NCBI GenBank assembly: GCA_040768925.1
Contig: JAXGLZ010000003.1
Coordinates: 496,001 to 560,000 of the forward strand
Source: CALNBC01 sp040768925
Lineage (GTDB): Bacteria > Bacillota > Clostridia > Christensenellales > CALWSW01
Direction: 5' to 3'
Length of the DNA: 64,000 nucleotides
Part shown: positions 40,302 through 49,043 of the stretch, piece after piece
Layout of the letters: the number at the start of each line of letters is the position of its first letter
Numbering within the stretch: position 1 is the first letter of the stretch
The notes under the pieces: generated by a model
Seen by the model: only the letters and a program-made list of their open reading frames with translations
What the model was told of the DNA's origin: nothing
Databases searched by the model: none
Program-made: the position numbers and the translations under genes

Positions 40302-40835
40302 TCAGTCGTCGTCCTCGGTATAACCGGGCTCGATCAGGCCGAGATTGCCGTCCTTTCTGAGGTAAAGCACGTTGACCTCGTCTGTTACCGCGTTGGTGAA
40401 CACATAGAAGGAATGACCCAAAAGATCCATCTGAAGCACCGCTTCCTCAATGCTCATCGGCTTGTAAGCAAAGCGTTTGGTGCGGACGATCTTTCTTGCC
40501 GGCTCTTCGTCCTCCTCGTCCAGCGCGGGCAGTTCCGCCTCCGCGCGCAGGCTGCGGCTCAGCTTGGTGCGGTAACGGCTGATCTGCTTTTCCAGCTTGT
40601 CGAGAACGTTGTCGATTGAGGCATACATATCGCCGGTAACCTCTTCGCCGCGGATGATCCCGCCGTCAAAGGGAATGGTTACCTCGCAGATATGCCTGCT
40701 GCGCTCCACCGACAAGGTCACGTTTACCTCGGTCTCGGGCTTGAAATAGCGGCTGATCTTTTTGACCTTTTTTTCGGTCAGCTCCTTCAGATACTCGGAG
40801 ACCTCGATGTTTTTACCGGTGATGTTGATCCTCAT
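40302..40835 (-). CDS. hpf: Ribosome hibernation-promoting factor, long form
   Basis: A 177-residue long HPF. Residues 1-95 form the ribosome-binding S30AE domain ('MRINITGKNIEVSEYLKE', 'VNVTLSVERSRHICEVTIPF'). The C-terminal domain ('RIVRTKRFAYKPMSIEEAVL' and 'HSFYVFTNAVTDEVNVLYLRKDGNLGLIEP') dimerises 70S ribosomes into 100S particles in stationary phase. The ATG at 40835 is chosen by the family N-terminus and AAAGGAG site; a longer frame to 41003 is not supported. Confidence 0.95.
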   Translation of the reverse strand: MRINITGKNIEVSEYLKELTEKKVKKISRYFKPETEVNVTLSVERSRHICEVTIPFDGGIIRGEEVTGDMYASIDNVLDKLEKQISRYRTKLSRSLRAEAELPALDEEDEEPARKIVRTKRFAYKPMSIEEAVLQMDLLGHSFYVFTNAVTDEVNVLYLRKDGNLGLIEPGYTEDDD

Positions 40836-40980
40836 GGTATTGTCGCTCCTTTCACCCGCGGCGTTTCCGCCCCGGGGGGGATTAAGCATCGCGCGCCAAC
40901 CGGAATCCGCCTCTTGCGGCCGGGGATTTTGGCCTGCCGCGCCGCCCGGGAAGGGCCCGGATTGAAGCGGGATGCTCGCA

Positions 40981-41008
40981 TTTATAGTATTCTCCGCGGC
41001 CATCCCAA
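40981..41008 (-). promoter_or_regulatory. Promoter candidate for hpf
   Basis: On the minus strand TTGGGA, 16-bp spacer, TATAAA, about 140 bp before the ATG. Confidence 0.45.
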
Positions 41009-41100
41009 TTCCTGTTTTTGCCTGATTGCGGCCCGGCCTTGTTTTTGCGGCGCGATCTGCGCGAATGGTGTCGGCAAAGCGACAGGCCGGCTCCTCCTCA

Positions 41101-41129
41101 TTGCTCCTTCAATACTATTGTGCTAAAAT
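41101..41129 (+). promoter_or_regulatory. Promoter candidate for secA
   Basis: TTGCTC, 17-bp spacer, TAAAAT with a TG one base upstream (extended -10). It leaves a leader of about 290 nt before secA, in which no gene or riboswitch was recognised. Confidence 0.55.
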
Positions 41130-41424
41130 ATCCAAGGCGGTATGATGCCGATTTGCAATTGGGCGCAAAGCCCCATGTTCCGCCCTGTTTTCAGCGCTTT
41201 CGCAGCCGGAACACAAAGGGCGCCGGCGTCGTTTCCCGCTTTGGGGAAACGGATTGGAATCCTTTTGCTTTGGGCCCGGATCAAAACAATCCCCCGGGTA
41301 CCCTGCCGGGCTGGAACGCCCGGCGGGAAGCGGCTGAAGCGGAACCGATCCCCCGCGCGAAAAGCGCCCGCCATGCCGAAAGTATGGAACGATCGCAATA
41401 TTTTATACCGAAAGGCAGACCAAA

Positions 41425-44268
41425 ATGGGTTTTTTAAAAAAAATATTCAGCGGGAGCTCCCCGGTCAAGAAGTTCTTGCCCACCGTGGACCGCATCAACG
41501 CCCTTGAACCGGAGACGAAGGCGCTGACCGACGCCCAGCTTCGCGCCAAGACCGAGGAATTCAGGCGCCGCGTGGCGGAAGGCGAAGCCCTGGACGACCT
41601 GATCCCCGAAGCCTTTGCCGTGGTCCGGGAAGCCGCCTGGCGCGCGATCGGGATGCGCCATTTCGACGTTCAGCTCATCGGCGGCATCGTCCTGCACCAG
41701 GGCCGGATCGCCGAGATGAAGACGGGCGAAGGCAAGACGCTGGTCGCCACCCTTGCCTGCTACTTAAACGCCCTTTCCGGCCACGGGGTTCATGTCGTCA
41801 CCGTCAACGATTACCTCGCCAAGCGCGACGCGGAATGGATGGGCAAAGTCCACCGCTTTTTGGGGCTTTCCGTCGGCGTGATCCTTTCCCAGATGCCCAG
41901 CGACGAGCGCCGCAGGGCCTACGCCTGCGACATCACCTACGGCACGAACAGCGAATACGGCTTCGATTACCTCAGGGACAACATGTGCGTCTACAAAAAA
42001 GACATGGTCCAGCGGGAGCTTTATTACGCCATCGTGGACGAGGTGGACTCCATCCTGATCGACGAGGCCAGAACCCCCCTGATCATCAGCGGCAAGGGGG
42101 ACGATTCCGGCGATATGTACCTCAAGGCGGACAAATTCGTCAAGCACCTCAAACGGGGGGAGGACACGGTCGAAACCTCGAAATACGAATCCATGACCCT
42201 TTCCGCGGAGCAGGCTTTCGAAAATTCCGGCGATTACACCGTGGACCCGAAGCGCCGCACCGTCAGCCTGACCGCCCTCGGCGTGGAAAAAGCCGAGAAG
42301 TACTTCGGGGTCGACCGCCTGACGGACGCGGACAATACCGAGCTGAACCACTATATCCAGCAGGCCCTGAAGGCCAACGCCATCTTTAAAAAAGACGTCG
42401 ACTACGTGATCCAGGAAGGCAAGATCATGATCGTCGACGAGTTCACCGGCCGCATCATGTACGGCCGCAGATACAGCGAAGGCCTGCACCAGGCCATCGA
42501 GGCGAAAGAGGGCGTCGCCATCAAGAACGAGAGCAAAACCCTCGCCACCATCACCTATCAGAATTATTTCCGCATGTACAGAAAGCTCGCCGGCATGACG
42601 GGAACGGCCAAGACCGAGGAGGCCGAGTTCAACGGGATCTACAGCCTGGACGTGGTGGAGATCCCCACAAACAAGCCGAATATCCGCGAGGATGCCGACG
42701 ATCTGGTTTTCCTGGCGGAAGACGCCAAGTTCAAAGCCGTCATCAACGAGATCTGCCGGGCCCACGCCACCCGGCGGCCGGTGCTGGTCGGCACCGTTTC
42801 CGTGGAAAAGAGCGAGCGTTTTTCCGCGATGCTGGAGCGCCGCGGCGTCAAGCACGAGGTGCTCAACGCCAAAAATCACCAGAAGGAGGCCGAGATCATT
42901 GCCCAGGCCGGCAAGGAGGGCGCGGTCACCATCGCCACCAACATGGCGGGCCGCGGAACGGACATCCTGCTCGGCGGCAACCCGGATTTCCTCGCCCGGC
43001 GCGCCTTGCGGCAAAAGGGCTATGACGACGCGCTGATCGAGGAGGCCACCGGCCACGGGGATACGACGGACGAAGCGGTGCTCACCGCCCGCAAAGAATA
43101 CAACGACGCCTTCGCCGAATTCAAGCGCCAGACGGATAAGGAGCACGACGAGGTCGTCGCCCTTGGGGGGCTGCACATCATCGGCACCGAGCGCCACGAC
43201 GCCCGAAGGATCGACAACCAGCTCCGCGGCCGCGCCGCCCGCCAGGGCGACCCCGGCTCCACGCGGTTCTACCTTTCTTTGGACGACGACCTGCTGCGCT
43301 ATTTCGGGGGCGAAAACCTCAAGGCCATCGCCACGAAGCTCGCGGGCAGAAACGGGGCGGACGAGCCGATGGAAATGGGCCTTTTGACCCGCCAGATCGA
43401 ATCCGCCCAGAAGCGCATCGAGCTGATGCACTACAACGCCAGAAAGAACGTCCTTCAGTTTGACGATGTGATGAACAAGCAGCGCGAGGTCATCTACGGC
43501 CAGCGCAGGCGCGTGCTGATGGGCGAGGACGTGGCGGACAGCGTGCAGGGCCTGATCGCCGACCTGGTCCTCCAGGCAATCAACACCTATTGCCCGGCGG
43601 AATCCGACCCCGAAGAATGGGATCTTGCCGCCATGGCCGCCCATTTTGCCCGCTTCTTCTTCAAAACCGGGGAAAACTCCTGGGCAGAGCTGACCAAAGA
43701 GCAGCGCCACTCCCTCGACAGGGAACAGCTTACCGCCGAGCTTTTAGACCGTGCCCACGGGGAATACGCCAACCGCGAGAAAGAGCTTTCTTCCTTCGGC
43801 ATTTCCATGCGGGACGCCGAGCGCGAGATCCTTCTTCGCGTGGTGGACACCCACTGGATCGAGCATATCGACGCGATGGACCGCCTGAGGGACGGCGTTT
43901 CCCTTCAGGCCTACGGCAACCGGGACCCCGCAAAGGAATACGCCATCGCGGGGTATGATATGTTCGAGGAAATGGTGGCTTCCATCAACGAGACCATGCT
44001 GGCCGCGCTGTTCCACGTTTCCGTCCGGGGCGTGCCCAAGGAACGCAAAGCCGCGACAGGCACCGCCCGCCAGGCTGCCGCCGCGCCGGACCGCCCGGCA
44101 GCAGCCGCCGGCGCGCAGAAATCCCAAATGGAGGAGCAGTCCACCAACCGCCAGAACCAGGATACCCAGCAGCCCGTGCGGGTGGAGAAAAAGGTCGGCC
44201 GGAACGACCCCTGTACCTGCGGCAGCGGCAAAAAATACAAGAACTGCTGCGGGAAGAACGCGGAATAA
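41425..44268 (+). CDS. secA: Preprotein translocase ATPase SecA
   Basis: A 947-residue motor that drives proteins through SecYEG. The Walker A motif is 'EMKTGEGKTLVATLACYLNALSG', the DEAD-like box is in 'YYAIVDEVDSILIDEARTPLIISG', and motor domain 2 has 'TNMAGRGTDILLGG'. The helical wing and scaffold are complete, and after a Gln/Ala-rich linker the zinc-binding SEC-C tail 'VGRNDPCTCGSGKKYKNCCGK' ends the protein. It starts at an ATG after a weak AGGCAGA site. prfB follows after 40 bp, a common secA-prfB order in Bacillota. Confidence 0.98.
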   Translation: MGFLKKIFSGSSPVKKFLPTVDRINALEPETKALTDAQLRAKTEEFRRRVAEGEALDDLIPEAFAVVREAAWRAIGMRHFDVQLIGGIVLHQGRIAEMKTGEGKTLVATLACYLNALSGHGVHVVTVNDYLAKRDAEWMGKVHRFLGLSVGVILSQMPSDERRRAYACDITYGTNSEYGFDYLRDNMCVYKKDMVQRELYYAIVDEVDSILIDEARTPLIISGKGDDSGDMYLKADKFVKHLKRGEDTVETSKYESMTLSAEQAFENSGDYTVDPKRRTVSLTALGVEKAEKYFGVDRLTDADNTELNHYIQQALKANAIFKKDVDYVIQEGKIMIVDEFTGRIMYGRRYSEGLHQAIEAKEGVAIKNESKTLATITYQNYFRMYRKLAGMTGTAKTEEAEFNGIYSLDVVEIPTNKPNIREDADDLVFLAEDAKFKAVINEICRAHATRRPVLVGTVSVEKSERFSAMLERRGVKHEVLNAKNHQKEAEIIAQAGKEGAVTIATNMAGRGTDILLGGNPDFLARRALRQKGYDDALIEEATGHGDTTDEAVLTARKEYNDAFAEFKRQTDKEHDEVVALGGLHIIGTERHDARRIDNQLRGRAARQGDPGSTRFYLSLDDDLLRYFGGENLKAIATKLAGRNGADEPMEMGLLTRQIESAQKRIELMHYNARKNVLQFDDVMNKQREVIYGQRRRVLMGEDVADSVQGLIADLVLQAINTYCPAESDPEEWDLAAMAAHFARFFFKTGENSWAELTKEQRHSLDREQLTAELLDRAHGEYANREKELSSFGISMRDAEREILLRVVDTHWIEHIDAMDRLRDGVSLQAYGNRDPAKEYAIAGYDMFEEMVASINETMLAALFHVSVRGVPKERKAATGTARQAAAAPDRPAAAAGAQKSQMEEQSTNRQNQDTQQPVRVEKKVGRNDPCTCGSGKKYKNCCGKNAE

Positions 44269-44308
44269 AGCAAACCGGTCATATTAACGCAAAGGATGTG
44301 ATATTTGG

Positions 44309-45407
44309 ATGATCAGGTTCGAGGAGCAGAAGCAAAAGCTCAACGCAATCATGGAGAATCTCAAAGAGGCAGGTGAATCCCTTTGACCTGCCCAAGCTGA
44401 AGGCAGAGCTCGCGGATTACCACGAAAAAATGAACGCCCCGGATTTCTGGAACGACGTTGATGCGGCAAACGCGCTGAGCCGCAAGGTCAAGCAGCTCGA
44501 GGGGAAGATCAACAAGCTCGGCTCCCTCAAATCCAGGGGGGAGGATATCTACACCCTGATCGAGCTCGCCCTGGAAGAGGAGGACCTCTCCCTGCTGGAC
44601 GAGGTGACGCAAGAGGTGAGAAAGCTCGGGGCAGACGTTGAAAAACTCCGGCTGGAGCTCCTTTTGAAAGGCCCCTTCGATTCCCAGCACGCCATCCTTT
44701 CCCTGCACGCGGGCGCGGGCGGCACCGAGGCCCAGGACTGGGTGGAAATGCTTTACCGGATGTATACCCGTTACTGCGAGAACCAGGACTGGTCCGTGCG
44801 CGTGCTCGACCTTTTGGACGGCGACGAAGCGGGCATCAAATCCGTCACCTTCCAGGTGGACGGCGAAAACGCCTACGGTTACCTCAAGGCCGAAGCCGGG
44901 GTCCACAGGCTGGTGCGCATTTCGCCCTTCGATTCCGCCGGGCGCAGGCACACTTCCTTTGTTTCGCTGGACGTCACCCCGGTGCTCGAGGATGACGCGG
45001 GCATCGTCATCGATCCGGACGATCTTCGGATCGACACGTACCGTTCCTCCGGCGCGGGCGGCCAGCACGTGAACAAAACCTCCTCCGCCATCCGCATCAC
45101 CCACATTCCCACGGGGATCGTGGTGCAGTGCCAGAACGAGCGCAGCCAGCTGCAAAACAAGGAAACCGCGATGCAGATGCTTCGGGGCAAGCTGGCCGAG
45201 ATCAAAGAGCGCGAAGAGATGGAGAAAATGGCGGCCCTGAAGGGCGAGATGAAGCGCATCGAATGGGGCAGCCAGATCCGTTCCTATGTCTTCCAGCCAT
45301 ACACGCTGGTCAAGGATCACAGGACGGGCGTCGAGGTCGGCAACATCAACGCCGTGATGGACGGCGAAATCGACGTGTTCATCGATACTTACCTTGCCAG
45401 AAGTTAA
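44309..45407 (+). CDS. prfB: Peptide chain release factor 2, programmed +1 frameshift
   Basis: Full-length RF2 needs a +1 shift. The ATG at 44309 opens a frame of 25 codons (starting MIRFEEQKQKLN) that ends at an in-frame TGA at 44384-44386 in CTT TGA C. Skipping one base continues as 'DLPKLKAELADYHEKMNAPDF' to 45407. The catalytic GGQ is in 'SGAGGQHVNKTSSAIRITH', and the stop-codon recognition segment is near 'RLVRISPFDSAGRRHTSF'. RF2 reads UGA, so low RF2 promotes the shift: classic autoregulation. The full product is about 365 residues. Annotating only the second frame from a GTG at 44373 would miss the N-terminus. Confidence 0.96.
44371..44387 (+). other. prfB +1 recoding site
   Basis: The elements are an SD-like AGGTGA, then ATCC, then CTT TGA C. 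The CTT in the P site can re-pair with TTT after slipping one base. The internal SD-like sequence just upstream stimulates the shift in known prfB genes. Confidence 0.9.
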
Positions 45408-45431
45408 AACAGGCATCTGTTTCCGCCCGTT

Positions 45432-45470
45432 GACCCGGCTGCGTGTTTCGCACAGCCGGGTCTGTTCATT
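45432..45470 (+). terminator. Probable terminator after prfB
   Basis: GACCCGGCTG and CAGCCGGGTC form a 10-bp stem 25 bp past the stop, followed by TGTTCATTCT (weak T-run). Confidence 0.55.
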
Positions 45471-45510
45471 CTAAGCCGTTTTAGGTTCACAAACTGACGA
45501 TACTCGGGCA

Positions 45511-45539
45511 TTGCATATCCGATTGTTGGGTAGTAAAAT
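45511..45539 (+). promoter_or_regulatory. Sigma-A promoter of the diguanylate cyclase gene
   Basis: TTGCAT, 17-bp spacer, TAAAAT, 69 bp before the ATG at 45609. Confidence 0.65.
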
Positions 45540-45608
45540 AGTTGTATTCATCAGCGGCGGGGCCCCGCCGTTTTGTTCAATGCCCGGCGTTTGAAACGAG
45601 GTCTGTTT

Positions 45609-47351
45609 ATGACCAATGAAAAAAGTCCCCTACGGTTACGGTCACTTTTGACCGGTATTCTGCTGACGGGCTTGTTTTTCGCGGTCTTATCGGCAAGATC
45701 GGACTCCGCCCCCCAGCTTGAAACAGGACGGGGCGCTTTATCATCCTCTGCGGAACGCGCTTTTGGCAGCGAAAACCGGATCGAACTCAGCCTTGGCGGC
45801 GGAATCGCTTCCCCGGGCGCGCCGTGCCTTGACGCGGCCTCCCCATCCGGCGGGGCTTCCGCCCCCCTTTCCGCGGCCGGCCGGGATGATTCCGGCGCGG
45901 CTTCGGGCCCGCTCATCGCCGCCCTGGCCGCCGCCGTATCCCTCTGCCTGCTGCTGCTGGCCGCGCTGATCCGAACGAGAAGAGCGTGCCGCGCGGAAAG
46001 CGAGCGCATGCGGTCCGACAAGCTGCGGCTGGAGCTTTCCGAAGAGCGGTACAGGCTGATGGCCCGGAATTCGGATGTCATCATATTCGAACTCAACTTT
46101 GCCGACAGAACTATCGAGGCCAGCGAGAACTTCGATTGGTTCCTCGACAAGTGCCCCGATCTTGACAGTTTTTTGAACTGCGACCGCCTTCACCCGGAGG
46201 ACCGCGGGGAGTTCGACAGGCTGATGCGGGAAATCGAAGATAACCGGAGTAACGTTACCGGCGAGCTTCGGCTGCTGGACAAGAACAACCAATACGCGTG
46301 GTTTTCCGTGCTGCTTTCCTCCTTTGCAGACAGGCCGGACAAGCCCGCCCGGGTGATCGGCAAGCTCTCCAACATCGACCGGGAAAAGCGCGAAAAAGCC
46401 CTCCTTGAATTGCGCGCGATGACGGACATGATGACCGGGCTTTTCAACAAGGCGGCCACGGAACGGATGATTTCCCTTTCCCTTGCCGAAAACCCCAACC
46501 AGACCAGCGCCCTGCTGATTTTGGACATTGACAATCTGAAGAGCTTGAACGACACCCTGGGCCACGCCGAGGGCGACAGGGCGATCCTGCAGGTCGCCGC
46601 GACGATGAAAAAGCACTTCCGCACGACGGACATCATCGGCCGGGTCGGCGGGGACGAGTTCATGGCTTTTTTGCGAAACATCGGCAGCGAAGCAAAGCTG
46701 CGCAATTCCGTTTCTTCCCTTGTGCAGCGGCTTTCCAGGATTCGTTTCGGCGAAGCCGGCGAAATGCAGCTGCACGGCAGCATCGGCGCCGTGGTAAACA
46801 CGGGCGCCGACTGTTTTGAAACGCTGTATAAAAAAGCGGACAGGGCGCTTTATTACGTCAAGCGCAACGGCAAGAACGACTATGCCTTCTATTCCCATGA
46901 AATGGAACTGGGGAATTACAAATTCACCGGAAACGCGCCGGTTTCCGCGGTCCGGTCGGAGCTTTTTGACGCCGACGAGCTGGACCAGCTGCTGAGTGCG
47001 GTTTCGGTCTATTTTACCATCGTCATATTCGCCAACCTGACCAAAAACTGCTGTTACATCATGGGCTGCCGCGGATACGAAAGCGGCTTCCCCAACGATT
47101 CGGGAAGCTACGAGCATCTGGTTTCCGAAATCGGGAACAGCTTTTATCCGGAATGCAGGGAGGCGTTTTCCGCCGCCTTTTCCCGCGAGGCGCTGCTCTC
47201 GATCCGAAGGCACGGCGAAAAAAGCGCCGCTTTCGAGGGCAGCCGCCCGGTGGGCGGGGGCGATTCCCTGAGAACCCTGACCACGGCCGTCTTTGTGGAA
47301 CCGGGGAAGGAGGGCGACGTCTGCGCGATTCTGCTGATGCATGAAACGTGA
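45609..47351 (+). CDS. Membrane-bound PAS-GGDEF diguanylate cyclase
   Basis: A 580-residue protein. A membrane helix at about 14-32 and a second at about 102-125 flank an extracytoplasmic stretch of about 70 residues. A PAS-like domain follows at about 150-265, then a GGDEF domain with 'MTGLFNKAATERMI', 'ALLILDIDNLKSLNDTLGHAEGD' and the signature 'RVGGDEF'. The RxxD inhibition site (RTTD) stands five residues before GGDEF, so product inhibition is expected. After the GGDEF domain comes a further domain of about 150 residues (from 'VSAVRSELFDADELDQLL') with no match that I recognise. It should make cyclic di-GMP in response to an extracellular or redox cue. Confidence 0.88.
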   Translation: MTNEKSPLRLRSLLTGILLTGLFFAVLSARSDSAPQLETGRGALSSSAERAFGSENRIELSLGGGIASPGAPCLDAASPSGGASAPLSAAGRDDSGAASGPLIAALAAAVSLCLLLLAALIRTRRACRAESERMRSDKLRLELSEERYRLMARNSDVIIFELNFADRTIEASENFDWFLDKCPDLDSFLNCDRLHPEDRGEFDRLMREIEDNRSNVTGELRLLDKNNQYAWFSVLLSSFADRPDKPARVIGKLSNIDREKREKALLELRAMTDMMTGLFNKAATERMISLSLAENPNQTSALLILDIDNLKSLNDTLGHAEGDRAILQVAATMKKHFRTTDIIGRVGGDEFMAFLRNIGSEAKLRNSVSSLVQRLSRIRFGEAGEMQLHGSIGAVVNTGADCFETLYKKADRALYYVKRNGKNDYAFYSHEMELGNYKFTGNAPVSAVRSELFDADELDQLLSAVSVYFTIVIFANLTKNCCYIMGCRGYESGFPNDSGSYEHLVSEIGNSFYPECREAFSAAFSREALLSIRRHGEKSAAFEGSRPVGGGDSLRTLTTAVFVEPGKEGDVCAILLMHET

Positions 47352-47379
47352 CCCCTTGCGCCGCACAGATCCCCCCGCC

Positions 47380-47402
47380 CCCCGTTCGCAGCGGGGTTTT
47401 TT
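47380..47402 (+). terminator. Terminator after the diguanylate cyclase gene
   Basis: CCCCG, 7-base loop, CGGGG, then six T, 28 bp past the stop. Confidence 0.65.
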
Positions 47403-47548
47403 ACTTTTTTGGCGCGCGGGGATCAGCCGGACCTTGCGCGCCTGGGGCGCCGCGGATTCTTGACAAGAGGCGCAGCCGGTTCTATGATTGTATCTATCTT
47501 CCATTCCCAACGCAGAAAAATTTCTTGAAAATACCGAAAGGCGCAATC

Positions 47549-48337
47549 ATGGATCTTGGAATACAAGGAAAAACCGTTATCGTAACCGGCGGTTCAAAGG
47601 GGATCGGTTCGGGCATATGCGGGGCCTTTGCGAAAGAGGGCGCAAACGTCGTCGTCAATTACCGCTCGGACCGGGCCCAGGCGGAAGCCTTCGCGGCGGA
47701 ATTGACCGCGGCCGGGCCGGGCAAAGCCGTGGCAATCCGGGCGGACGTTTCCGTCGAAGAGGAGGTTTCCTCCCTCTTTTCCCAGTCGGCCGGGCTCTTC
47801 GGCGGAATCGATGTGCTGGTCAACAACGCCGGGCTTGTGGACCTTCGCACAGTCGAAATCAAGGACATGAGCCTTGAAGAATACGAGCGCATGGTCAGGA
47901 ACAACACGTCGAGCATGTTCCTCTGCTCCCGGGAGCTGGTGCGCCACGTGCTGAACCGCGGTTATGGCGGAGCGCACATCATCAACGTGCTTTCCAAGGC
48001 CAGCGTATCCTCCACCTCTCCCGGGCAAACGCATTACGTCACCTCCAAGGCGGGGAACATGGGCTTCACCAAATCCCTGGCAGCGGAAATCACAAAATAC
48101 GGCATCCACGTCAACGGCGTCATGCCCGGCTTCGTGCGCAACCAGGCCCAGGTGAAAAAGGAGCGGGAGCAGCCGGAGGAATGGGTCAAAGAACTTGCCG
48201 TGATCCGGCGCCGCAGCCCCCTGGGCCGCATCGCCGAGCCGGAGGATATGGGCTGGATGTGCGTTATGCTGGCGTCCGAAAAAACCGCGTTCGCCGTCGG
48301 GGCCTGCGTAGACCTGACCGGGGGGCGGCTGCTTTAA
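47549..48337 (+). CDS. Short-chain dehydrogenase/reductase (SDR)
   Basis: A 262-residue classical SDR. The nucleotide motif is 'VTGGSKGIGSGICGAFAKEG', the structural motif 'VLVNNAG', the catalytic residues Ser in 'NVLSKAS' and Tyr/Lys in 'YVTSK', and the C-terminus 'ACVDLTGGRLL'. Glycine spacing suits NAD(P); the Arg in 'NYRSD' suggests NADP. The substrate is unknown; 3-oxoacyl or sugar alcohol reductases are the usual relatives. ATG at 47549 after GAAAGGCG. It stands alone. Confidence 0.88.
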   Translation: MDLGIQGKTVIVTGGSKGIGSGICGAFAKEGANVVVNYRSDRAQAEAFAAELTAAGPGKAVAIRADVSVEEEVSSLFSQSAGLFGGIDVLVNNAGLVDLRTVEIKDMSLEEYERMVRNNTSSMFLCSRELVRHVLNRGYGGAHIINVLSKASVSSTSPGQTHYVTSKAGNMGFTKSLAAEITKYGIHVNGVMPGFVRNQAQVKKEREQPEEWVKELAVIRRRSPLGRIAEPEDMGWMCVMLASEKTAFAVGACVDLTGGRLL

Positions 48338-48653
48338 CCCCGCATCAAACCGGGCCGGGCTTTGTTTAATCCCCGGCCCGATGGCATCAGCGGCACCGCC
48401 CGCGCTTCTTTGAGATCATACTTTTCACCCAAAATGCCGCAGCGTTTATAGCGGGCAAAGGACGAAAAATCGAAGGCCCGCTGCTTTTTGCTCCGGAGTC
48501 ACAAGCCCCGGGATCCACCGAGCGCGGCTTTTCATTCTGTAAAATAAAAGAATCCGGGACGGAGCGCTCCGTTCCGGCCAGGCTGCCGAAAAATCCTATC
48601 CCAGGGTTTCAGGGTCCGGAGCCACTGGGCTTCAATCAAAACTGACGGCATGA

Positions 48654-48951
48654 GCCGAAATCACAGATGTCGGCACTTCATCGAGGATTGATGTCGGCTT
48701 CGCCGACGACCAGAGCCCGTTTTGCCGTACCATTTCGGTCATTCCTGACCGATAATTACCCTGCGCGAAGCGCGCCGAAATCACAGATGTCGGCACTTCA
48801 TCGAGGATTGATGTCGGCTTCGCCAACGACCAGAGCCCGTTTTGACGTACCATTTCGGTCAGGAATGACCGAAAATTACCCCGCGCGAAGCGCGCCGAAA
48901 TCACAGATTTCGGCACCTCATCGAGGATTGATGTCGGCTTCGCCAACGACC
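48654..48951. repeat. 120-bp tandem repeat, about 2.5 copies
   Basis: Units start at 48654, 48774 and 48894 with GCCGAAATCACAGAT and share most bases; the third stops after about 58 bp. Within the first two units a 16-bp palindromic segment (CGGTCATTCCTGACCG, 48736-48751) is present in opposite orientation (CGGTCAGGAATGACCG, 48856-48871). Confidence 0.9.
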
Positions 48952-48963
48952 TTGAAGGCCAAA

Positions 48964-48995
48964 CGTCAAAAAAGGCCCGCGGGCCTTTTTTGACG
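48964..48995. terminator. Bidirectional terminator palindrome
   Basis: A perfect 32-bp palindrome CGTCAAAAAAGGCCCG / CGGGCCTTTTTTGACG lies between the convergent SDR and flavoprotein genes. The core AAAGGCCCGCGGGCCTTT also occurs at about 35434, in the related repeat. Confidence 0.75.
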
Positions 48996-49043
48996 CCATG
49001 ACCGGGACGGAGCACTCCGTCCCGGCATTTGTGCAGTCGGTTT

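Larger units (their letters stand above)
48338..49043. other. Intergenic region carrying tandem repeats
   Basis: About 700 bp with no supported gene. The first 245 bp show nothing recognisable. From 48585 on it is the third copy of the hairpin-rich dispersed repeat, with an internally amplified 120-bp unit (48654-48951) and a 32-bp palindrome (48964-48995). Open frames on both strands exist only because 120 is divisible by three. Confidence 0.6.

Noticed and set aside
44384..44386. In-frame TGA in prfB as a sign of a pseudogene
   Set aside because: It is the conserved recoding site CTT TGA C; the downstream frame encodes intact RF2.
48654..48951. Possible CRISPR array
   Set aside because: Repeats are 120 bp, directly adjacent and without variable spacers; no cas gene nearby.
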